Below, piece by piece: positions 23,683 to 29,734 of a stretch of 29,734 nucleotides of DNA; position 1 is the first letter of the stretch, and each line of letters begins with the position of its first letter. The notes beneath the pieces were generated by a model. That model saw only the letters and a program-made list of their open reading frames with translations, made no database searches and was not told the DNA's origin. The stretch spans positions 1-29,734 of the forward strand of contig JAGCSE010000074.1 of assembly GCA_017964325.1 (NCBI GenBank), given 5' to 3'. The translations under genes were made by a program, and so were the position numbers. Origin of the DNA: Victivallales bacterium (lineage in GTDB: Bacteria > Verrucomicrobiota > Lentisphaeria > Oligosphaerales > Oligosphaeraceae).

Positions 23683-23778
23683 GGAGGACGTGAGACGTGA
23701 GACGTGAGCTGGGAGACAATTAGACGATTAGACGGGAGGAAAATTTTTGCGAAAAAACAAGAAAATGAACGATGGTAG
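23683..23778 (+). repeat. Dispersed repeat copy 2: GTGAGAC/GATTAGAC array plus 42-base core
   Basis: GGAGGAC is followed by two GTGAGAC units, GTGAGCT, GGGAGAC, AATTAGAC and GATTAGAC, and then the core at 23737-23778. It begins about 37 bases after the hydrolase stop and ends 29 bases before the SDR start. See copy 1 at 15754-15883. Confidence 0.85.
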
Positions 23779-23807
23779 CACAAAAAATACAAAAAAGGAA
23801 AAAAGTC

Positions 23808-24548
23808 ATGACATTTGAAGGAAAAAAAGCATTGGTGACGGGCGCATCGCAAGGCATAGGACGAGTCATTGCAAAGGCATTAGCTGCTGAAGGGGCAGAA
23901 GTGATTGTCAATTGCGCACATAGCCCTGCGAAAGCACAAGCGGTTGCGAATGAAATCGTCGCGGCGGGCGGCAAGGCGTCGGTCTATGTCTGCGACGTGT
24001 CGGACGAAGCGGCGGTGAAGCAGATGTTCGCGAAACTGTCGCCAATCCATTATCTTGTGAACAACGCACGGGTTGATCCGTATTTCCGCAAGCCTGAAAT
24101 GTCGAACGGCGACTGGTTTTCGCTGGTCATGGACATCAATCTGAAAGGGGCGTATCTGTGCTCGATGTCGTTTTTTGAACAGGCGAAACTGCTGGATGGT
24201 TCGTGCATTGTGAATATATCGTCGGTGCGGGCATTTACGCCAGCCGAGATGCACATGATCGCTTACAACGTCTCCAAGCTGGGTATGCACGGGCTGACGA
24301 GGGCGTTTGCGGCCAACGGAGCGCCGTATAAAATTCGTGCGAACACGGTCTGCCCGGGCATGGTGTTGACGGAGAACATGATGAAGCGGCTGACGCCAGA
24401 ACAGGCGGCCGCAGAAGCGTCGAAAATCGCGTTGGGGCGGCCCGCAGAGTCGGAGGAAATCGCTGTCGCAGTCGTGTATGCGATTAAGAATGAATATGTT
24501 ACAGGTGACACGCTGCAGGTCAACGGCGGAATGTACTATGCGCCATAA
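23808..24548 (+). CDS. Short-chain dehydrogenase/reductase (SDR)
   Basis: 246 residues from the ATG at 23808, with AAGGAA 8 bases before; a longer frame from 23772 adds 12 lysine-rich residues outside the fold. The NAD(P)-binding motif TGASQGIGR lies at 11-19. NNAR at 85-88 replaces the usual NNAG. Catalytic Asn111, Ser138/139, Tyr153 and Lys157 (YNVSK) are present. CPGMVLTENM follows, and the end VTGDTLQVNGGMYY is typical of classical SDRs. Such enzymes oxidise or reduce sugars, sugar acids or acyl chains. The neighbour, a sugar-acid dehydratase-like enzyme starting about 10 bases later, suggests a sugar or uronate substrate. The exact substrate cannot be told. Confidence 0.9.
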   Translation: MTFEGKKALVTGASQGIGRVIAKALAAEGAEVIVNCAHSPAKAQAVANEIVAAGGKASVYVCDVSDEAAVKQMFAKLSPIHYLVNNARVDPYFRKPEMSNGDWFSLVMDINLKGAYLCSMSFFEQAKLLDGSCIVNISSVRAFTPAEMHMIAYNVSKLGMHGLTRAFAANGAPYKIRANTVCPGMVLTENMMKRLTPEQAAAEASKIALGRPAESEEIAVAVVYAIKNEYVTGDTLQVNGGMYYAP

Positions 24549-24554
24549 AGGAGG
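24548..24554 (+). promoter_or_regulatory. Strong RBS overlapping the SDR stop codon
   Basis: AAGGAGG begins in the SDR stop codon. It lies 3 bases before the ATG at 24558 and 6 before the ATG at 24561, which favours the second. Confidence 0.75.
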
Positions 24555-24560
24555 GCGATG

Positions 24561-25736
24561 ATGAAAGTCACGGCAATCAAGACATTTTTGTGCAATGCGT
24601 TCCGCACGAATTTCGTGTTCGTGAAAGTGGAGACGGATTCAGGCCTATATGGTTGGGGCGAGGCGACTTTGGAATACAAGGAGCATACGGTGGAGGCCGC
24701 CATCCATGATCTGGAGGGGTATTTGATTGGAAAGGACCCGCGCAACATCGAGGCGTTCCGCCACGACTGCTATCGCGACGCGTATTGGCGCGGCGGCCCC
24801 GTGCTGATGTCGGCGCTCGCAGGCGTGGAGATCGCGTTGTGGGACATCAAGGGGAAGGAACTGAATGTGCCTGTCTATCAACTACTTGGAGGAAAAGTAC
24901 GCGATGCGGTTCCAATTTATGTGAATGGTTGGTTTTCGCCTGCCAAGACTCCCGATGAATTTGCAGAGAAGGCGAAAATACTGAAGAAACTTAAATTTCC
25001 AGGCTGCAAATGGGATCCGTTCGGCAAGGCGTGGCAGCAGATTTCAAAACATGATTTGAACCAGGCCATGGAGTGCATCGAAAAGGTCGCTGAGGCGGCA
25101 GGAGAGGACATCCAGCTGCTTATCGAAGGGCATGGTCGGTTTGATATTCCGACGGCTGTGAAAATCGGTCGGCGACTGGAGGAATACGATATCTTCTGGT
25201 TCGAGGAACCGATTCCACCAGACGACAAGGAAGGCATGCGGGAAGTGAAGAACCGCGTGCGCGTTTCGCTGGCGGCGGGGGAAAGGCTCTACAACCGTTA
25301 CGAATACCGTCAGTTCATGGAACTGAATTGCACGGACTACATCCAGCCCGACATCTCCCACGCGGGCGGCATCTTGGAGATGCGCTTCTTGGGGGCGGAA
25401 GCGGAGACGCGGCATATCGGATTCTGCCCGCATAATCCGTCGGGCCCCGTGGCGAACGCGGCGACGCTGCAGCTGGCGGCGTGCATTCCGAATTTCGTCA
25501 TGCTGGAGATGATGATGACGGATGTGCCGTATCGTAAGTTGCTTTGCGATGAGGACTTGACGGTTCGCAACGGTTGCATGGAGATTCCAGAACGGCCTGG
25601 CATCGGCATCGACTTGAACGAAGAAGAACTGCTGAAGCATCCGTACATCCCGACGGCGCTGCGACACTATCGCGGCGATTTGACGAACATCCGCCCTGTG
25701 GATGCGGAATTCTATTATAAGATAGTTAATGAATAG
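24561..25736 (+). CDS. Enolase-superfamily (mandelate racemase/galactonate dehydratase-like) sugar-acid dehydratase
   Basis: 391 residues from the ATG at 24561; an ATG at 24558 adds one Met. The capping domain has GLYGWGEAT and GVEIALWDIKGK. The barrel carries metal ligands as Glu190 in IEGHGRFD (usually Asp), Glu216 in WFEEP and Glu242 in AAGERL, numbered from the ATG at 24558. His292 in CPHNPSGP is the likely acid/base. YIQPDISHAGGI is a typical conserved stretch. The family syn- or anti-dehydrates sugar acids to 2-keto-3-deoxy acids (for example D-galactonate, D-mannonate). The exact acid is uncertain. It is coupled to the SDR. A heptamer array follows the stop, and a PLP enzyme gene starts 113 bases later. 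Confidence 0.85.
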   Translation: MKVTAIKTFLCNAFRTNFVFVKVETDSGLYGWGEATLEYKEHTVEAAIHDLEGYLIGKDPRNIEAFRHDCYRDAYWRGGPVLMSALAGVEIALWDIKGKELNVPVYQLLGGKVRDAVPIYVNGWFSPAKTPDEFAEKAKILKKLKFPGCKWDPFGKAWQQISKHDLNQAMECIEKVAEAAGEDIQLLIEGHGRFDIPTAVKIGRRLEEYDIFWFEEPIPPDDKEGMREVKNRVRVSLAAGERLYNRYEYRQFMELNCTDYIQPDISHAGGILEMRFLGAEAETRHIGFCPHNPSGPVANAATLQLAACIPNFVMLEMMMTDVPYRKLLCDEDLTVRNGCMEIPERPGIGIDLNEEELLKHPYIPTALRHYRGDLTNIRPVDAEFYYKIVNE

Positions 25737-25737
25737 C

Positions 25738-25849
25738 AAGTGGTTAGTGGCTAGTGGTTAGAGACGTAAAAATAGAAAAAATATTTTCCCTCCCACTGAT
25801 TACTAGCCACTAGCCACTACCCACTAACCACTAACCACTAACCACTATC
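25738..25849 (+). repeat. Two heptamer arrays between the dehydratase and PLP-enzyme genes
   Basis: First array at 25738-25765 (AAGTGGT, TAGTGGC, TAGTGGT, TAGAGAC), directly after the stop. Second at 25791-25846, eight units in one register (TCCCACT, GATTACT, AGCCACT twice, ACCCACT, AACCACT three times), ending 3 bases before the ATG at 25850. The two arrays use complementary words, so they can pair. Confidence 0.9.
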
Positions 25850-26869
25850 ATGGGACGCAAGGATTTCAGAGGCGAAGTATGGACGACCGTCCATCCAAAG
25901 ATTTTGGAGCGCATGGTCGCCGTAAATGACGAACCTATCGATGACAACGACGGTCGTGACGGTCATTCACGCCATGCCGTCGAACTGATGCAGCGGTTCT
26001 TCAAAGAGCGGATATGGACGACGTTCGCCATCAACGGGACAGCTGCCAACATCTTGGCGTTGAAGTCGATGTTGCCGCGAAATGGAAGCATTGTCTGCGC
26101 AGCCCAGACACATGTCAATACGCATGAATGCGGCGCATTTGAATATACGCTCGGCTGCAAGATTCTGGATTGCGAATGCGATGATGGAAAATTGACGCCG
26201 GATGCTGTGGCGGCGCGGCTGAAAAGTGCGCAACGGTTTGGCTATCGGCCTCAGGTTGTTGTGGTTACGCAACCAACAGAATTAGGAACAATGTATTCGT
26301 TGGAAGAACTAAAGGCGTTGTGCGATTTTGCACATAGTCGGAAAATGGCGGTTTATGTTGACGGCGCACGCATCGGTAACGCTGTCGTGGCATTGAATAC
26401 GACGCTTACGGAACTGATTGAGGGGACGGGAGTTGACGCTTTCTCCTGGGGAGCGACGAAGGCTGGTGCGATGTTCGGGGAAATGGTCGTTTTCAGACGG
26501 GAGGAATGGGGGGGCAGTTTACCGTATTTGCAAAAGCAGTCAATGCAGCATCTTGATAAGTCGCAATTTTTGGGAGTACAGGCGGAATATCTGCTGGAGA
26601 GTGGCTTGTGGCTTGAAAATGCGCGGCTTGCAAATCAGGCGGCGAAACGGATTGAAGCGCGGCTGCACGAGGTCGGCATCCCGTTGCGCTATCCCGTGGA
26701 GACGAACATGGTGTTCTGCATTCTCACGCCTGAGCAGTTGAAGAAAGTCACAAAAGTATTTGATGCGCATTATTGGGATGAATCGACCCAAATTGTGCGT
26801 ATCGCCGCAACGTATCTGACGACGGATGAGGCGATTGCGGAATTGGCATCGTGTCTTGCACCAAAATGA
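25850..26869 (+). CDS. Threonine aldolase-like PLP enzyme (beta-eliminating lyase family)
   Basis: 339 residues, the usual length of low-specificity threonine aldolases. FAINGTAANILAL at 59-71 lines the cofactor phosphate, THVNTHECGA follows, VYVDGARIGNA gives Asp171 and Arg174, and SWGATKAGAM holds the PLP lysine at Lys204. The reaction would be L-threonine (or allo-threonine) to glycine and acetaldehyde, or a related beta-elimination. The ATG at 25850 sits 3 bases after a heptamer array with no RBS; the array takes the place of the leader. Later Met codons would cut into the fold. The genes upstream run in the same direction. Substrate specificity is not certain. Confidence 0.85.
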   Translation: MGRKDFRGEVWTTVHPKILERMVAVNDEPIDDNDGRDGHSRHAVELMQRFFKERIWTTFAINGTAANILALKSMLPRNGSIVCAAQTHVNTHECGAFEYTLGCKILDCECDDGKLTPDAVAARLKSAQRFGYRPQVVVVTQPTELGTMYSLEELKALCDFAHSRKMAVYVDGARIGNAVVALNTTLTELIEGTGVDAFSWGATKAGAMFGEMVVFRREEWGGSLPYLQKQSMQHLDKSQFLGVQAEYLLESGLWLENARLANQAAKRIEARLHEVGIPLRYPVETNMVFCILTPEQLKKVTKVFDAHYWDESTQIVRIAATYLTTDEAIAELASCLAPK

Positions 26870-27474
26870 TGGTGCGAAGTGCAATCATCGTCTGATGTCA
26901 TGGCGATGCGAAAACGTTGCGGATGCGTTGGCGCAAATATTCCTGCCACCACTACGTTGTTCCCGTGGGTTACGTTCGCGCGTATGCGCTCACTGCACCC
27001 ACGGCTGTGTTCCTGCCACCACTACGTGGTTCTATTGGTTGTTGTTGCGTTTCCGTGGGTTATGTTCGCGCGTATGCGCTCACTGCACCCACGGCTGGGT
27101 TCCTTGCGCCCCTACAGGGCTAAATTCCTGCCACCACTACGTGGTTCTGTGTGTATTGGCTTGTCCTACCGTGGGTTACGTTCGCGCGTATGCGCTCACT
27201 GCACCCACGGCTGTGTTCCTGCCACCACTCCGGGGTTCTATTGGTTGTTGTTGCGTGTTTCCGTGGGTTATGTTCGCGCGTATGCGCTCACTGCACCCAC
27301 GGCTGGGTTCCTTGCGCCCCTACAGGGCTAAATTCCTGCCACCACTACGTGGCTAAATTCCTGCCACCACTACGTGGTTCTGTGTGTATTGACTTGTCCT
27401 ACCGTGGGTTATGTTCACGCTTATGCACTCACTGCACTCACGGCTGTGTTCCTTGCGCCGCTATGGGGCTATAT
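26870..27474. other. 605-base non-coding region dominated by a hairpin array
   Basis: Bases 26870-26934 hold nothing I recognise. The remainder, 26935-27470, is the structured array. Long plus-strand frames run through it only because the repeats lack stops. Confidence 0.8.
26935..27470. repeat. Array of alternating hairpin elements (palindromic repeat family)
   Basis: Five copies of a 42-base element at 26963-27004, 27053-27094, 27169-27210, 27261-27302 and 27402-27443. The first four have perfect 8-base arms CCGTGGGT / ACCCACGG around a loop with the palindrome GCGCGTATGCGC; the fifth is degraded. Between them lie small dyads CCACTACGTGG and GCCC-CTACA-GGGC. Spacings of 90, 116, 92 and 141 bases show a higher-order unit of about 207 bases, with an extra 25-base duplication at 27329-27377. 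It ends 4 bases before the chelatase stop. Confidence 0.92.
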
Positions 27475-29734
27475 CTATTTCTGCCTGTTGCGGATGGCTC
27501 CTATGGCAAAGATGCCGACGATGGCAAAAATGGCGAGAAGCACTTTCCATTCTAGACCTGATGCGGGAATCTGTGCATCATCCTTTGACTCAATGGCTTG
27601 CTTGAGTTTGAAGCCTTTGACGGGGACGGCATCCTGAGAAGTCTCACGGGCTTGTTCATCGCGGTTTTCACGCGGTTCTTCTGATTGGGGACGAGATTGA
27701 CCATTACGTGAAAATCCTTGTGCAAGTTGTTGTTTCAATTCTTGTTGTGACTTTTCTGCCGTGTCAAGTTTCTGACCGATGGCCTGTTCGACGGCTAATC
27801 GGAACTGCTGGACAACATCGCTGGGCAGGCCTCCTGGCACGGAGACAAGTTGCACGACCATCTGGTTGAGCGTCGGATTGTTGCAGGTATGATCACAGCA
27901 GGCCATGCCCGCCTTCAAAACACTATGCAAATAACCAGCCGCCAATTCTTTGCGTATTTCTTCACCTGGTGACCAGAAGCCCTTTCGGGTGGCTTCCAGA
28001 AGTCGCGCCGTGATGGATTGATAGGCCCATTCGCGGTCTTGAGCCATGAATTCGCGCAAGCCGAGTCCATGGCTGTCTTCCACGAGAACTTTGTGGACTT
28101 GCGACCATGTTTCCTGCGTGACGAGATGCGGTGCGGTGGCCTGCCAGCCCCATAGGTTATCGACCATGCGCGAAAGCAGGGAGGCTCCCGCGTAGTTTTC
28201 CTGCATCATTCTGGCCAACCAGTCGCGGTTGAGTAGTCGGCTATCCAGTTCGGCAGCCAGAAAGTTCTGCAGTTGAACGGCTTTTGCCTGATTGAGACGG
28301 CGCAAGTCCGCAATGTATTCAGACGGAGCGTTTCCCGAAAGCGATTCGACGGTGGCGGAAAGGCCGCCGAGATATTGGAACGATTCATCGATGTCCGTTA
28401 CGCCGTAGATGTTGCTAGAGCGCGATTGGACAACACTTTCCACGGTTTTGGCAGCCTGTTCCAACGCATCTCGCGCTTGTACGTTTTCATCGGACGTAAA
28501 GGCCATGTTTTCAAGATAGGTCTGGACGATTGGATTGCGGTCGTCCCACAGCCATGAGGCTCCTGTGACACGGTTGAGTCGGATGCCATACGTACCAGGC
28601 TTGGGGAAGAAAACGCCTGGACGATTGGCATTGATGTAATTCTCCGTATCCGAGAGAGTTGCGGCCTGTTTTCTGGCGTTTTCCAACAGGGCGATTGCGC
28701 CGCCGAATTGATCGCGATAGGCTCCGCTGGTTGTCAGAAGGACATCGACGCGTGGGCGGTTCAGACGGACGGCTGGAATCGGTTTCACACCTGTGCAATT
28801 GCCTTGTTTGTCGTATGTTGGCTCCATGCCCATGAGGGCGAGGGCGAGGGACTCGCTGTGTCCGTCTGTACGGATGGCTTCGCCTGCCCAAAGCATGATG
28901 GCGATCGTTCGCGGGTAGTGGCCGAGTCGGGCGTGTTCTTTTGCAAGCAGATTTTCGGCAAGCTCAACTGCTTGGTTGTAAGCAGCTTGCGTTGGAATCT
29001 TCGCGGGATCGAAGGAATAGAAATTGCGGCCTGTCGGCATACTGGGCCGTCGCAATGGGTCTCCTGACGGGCCTGGACGGACGAAACGTCCAGAAAGCGC
29101 ATTGAGCAGGGCGGTCATTTCGTCATCGCCTGACTGCGACATGGCGCGTTTGGCGACGGTGCGTTGGTCTTCGGGAAGCAGGGCGGCAGTCGCTTCGATT
29201 TCTTCTTGTTTTGGCGGTTGTCCAAATGTGTGAAGTCCATACGGGGCGGGCTGCGTACGGGATTCGGCATATTCGGAAAATTCTTCAAACCAGTCATTTG
29301 CGTTTAAATCTATTTCTGGGGGGAGGGCGAGTGTCCGCAAGTGGCTGCGCAAGGCTTCACGACGTTGTGGCTGCACGGCGGGATCGGCGGCTTCGCATTC
29401 CGATACCTGCCGTTGGAGTGATGGCCAGTCGATTTCGCCTGCCGATACGCGGAGCGTTGGCGTTAGATGGTCGATGATGACGGCTGCGGCACGTCGTTTG
29501 GCGACGACTCCCTCGCCGATTCCATCAGACATATAAGGATAGATTTCAGGAATGTCGCCGCGGACGAAAGCGGCGGCATCTGCGTTGTCAAGCCCTAACT
29601 GCTTGCCTGGCAGCCATTCGCTGGAGCCATGTCGGCCAAGATGGATCATGGCGTCCGCATGGAAATGGCGTTTCAGCCAAATGTAAGCGGCAAGATATTG
29701 GTGATGCGGTGGCAACTCGCGTGAATGGAGCATC
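27475..29734 (-). CDS. CobN/HmuS-like chelatase subunit with a C-terminal membrane anchor, partial (runs off right edge)
   Basis: The frame is open to the right edge, giving about 753 residues of the C-terminal part; the full family length is about 1200-1450, so the N-terminal third to half is missing. DAMIHLGRHGSSEWLPGKQLGL, IPEIYPYMSDGIGEG and VVAKRRAAAVIIDHLTPTL are hallmarks of the CobN/magnesium-chelatase H fold that holds the tetrapyrrole and metal. PGTYGIRLNRVTGASWLW and the downstream NSNIYGVTDIDESFQYLGGL-like stretch also fit. After a Gln/Glu/Lys-rich linker the protein ends with a membrane helix WKVLLAIFAIVGIFAIGAI. Ordinary CobN is soluble; anchored homologues include HmuS of Bacteroides haem uptake, proposed to remove iron from haem. 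No cobalt, haem or ABC genes are visible nearby. Confidence 0.85.
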   Translation of the reverse strand, partial: MLHSRELPPHHQYLAAYIWLKRHFHADAMIHLGRHGSSEWLPGKQLGLDNADAAAFVRGDIPEIYPYMSDGIGEGVVAKRRAAAVIIDHLTPTLRVSAGEIDWPSLQRQVSECEAADPAVQPQRREALRSHLRTLALPPEIDLNANDWFEEFSEYAESRTQPAPYGLHTFGQPPKQEEIEATAALLPEDQRTVAKRAMSQSGDDEMTALLNALSGRFVRPGPSGDPLRRPSMPTGRNFYSFDPAKIPTQAAYNQAVELAENLLAKEHARLGHYPRTIAIMLWAGEAIRTDGHSESLALALMGMEPTYDKQGNCTGVKPIPAVRLNRPRVDVLLTTSGAYRDQFGGAIALLENARKQAATLSDTENYINANRPGVFFPKPGTYGIRLNRVTGASWLWDDRNPIVQTYLENMAFTSDENVQARDALEQAAKTVESVVQSRSSNIYGVTDIDESFQYLGGLSATVESLSGNAPSEYIADLRRLNQAKAVQLQNFLAAELDSRLLNRDWLARMMQENYAGASLLSRMVDNLWGWQATAPHLVTQETWSQVHKVLVEDSHGLGLREFMAQDREWAYQSITARLLEATRKGFWSPGEEIRKELAAGYLHSVLKAGMACCDHTCNNPTLNQMVVQLVSVPGGLPSDVVQQFRLAVEQAIGQKLDTAEKSQQELKQQLAQGFSRNGQSRPQSEEPRENRDEQARETSQDAVPVKGFKLKQAIESKDDAQIPASGLEWKVLLAIFAIVGIFAIGAIRNRQK

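Noticed and set aside
26935..27470. CRISPR array
   Set aside because: No constant 25-37-base direct repeat with unique spacers; linkers are repeats too, and no cas genes are present.
26826..27555. Several long plus-strand frames through the hairpin array
   Set aside because: They follow the repeat in different frames, share no start signal, and their residues repeat only because the DNA does.

Overview
The window looks like a chromosomal segment of a Lentisphaerota (Victivallales-like) or closely related PVC-group bacterium, probably from a gut or rumen type community. This is inference. It rests on prepilin motifs of the form [20 protein letters not shown] without the usual glycine before the phenylalanine, on a planctomycete/verrucomicrobial-style type II secretion cluster with a PilM/GspL-like protein, on Hanks-type kinases fused to formylglycine-enzyme-like (FGE/SUMF1) domains, and on DUF4159 and MoxR genes. 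I see no tRNA, rRNA, CRISPR array, transposase, integrase or reverse transcriptase.

Layout. 1-5393 (minus strand) is a type II secretion / type IV pilus-like operon read right to left: minor pseudopilins GspI-, GspJ- and GspK-like, then a PilM/GspL-like, a PilO/GspM-like and a GspC/PilP-like protein that runs off the left edge. 5745-9036 (plus) carries a DUF1559-type prepilin-like protein, an ABC transporter ATPase and a transmembrane Ser/Thr kinase. 9494-13655 (minus) carries a secreted double-DUF4159 protein, a stand-alone NFACT-R protein, RuvC and a [2Fe-2S]/ASKHA protein of the RACo type. 13854-15538 (plus) has a membrane protein and a MoxR ATPase. 15948-20357 holds two divergent paralogous transmembrane kinases with C-terminal FGE-like domains. 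20659-26869 (plus) is a carbohydrate-related run: a secreted GH5-like hydrolase, a short-chain dehydrogenase, an enolase-superfamily sugar-acid dehydratase and a threonine-aldolase-like PLP enzyme. 26935-27470 is a hairpin-rich repeat array. The right edge holds the C-terminal half of a membrane-anchored CobN/HmuS-like chelatase on the minus strand.

The signals that stand out most are in the non-coding and repetitive DNA. Several gene borders carry tandem 7-mer or 8-mer arrays in which each unit contains a stop codon, so a few units close all three reading frames; in three places the gene's own stop codon lies in the array. Two dispersed copies of a larger repeat share a 42-base core. A 14-unit 9-mer array precedes the hydrolase. 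The 536-base array at 26935-27470 is built from alternating perfect hairpins. All three kinases carry repeated T-x-(N/P)-H-x-D motifs ahead of the kinase domain, and the C-terminal tail of one FGE-like domain resembles the variable region of a diversity-generating retroelement target.
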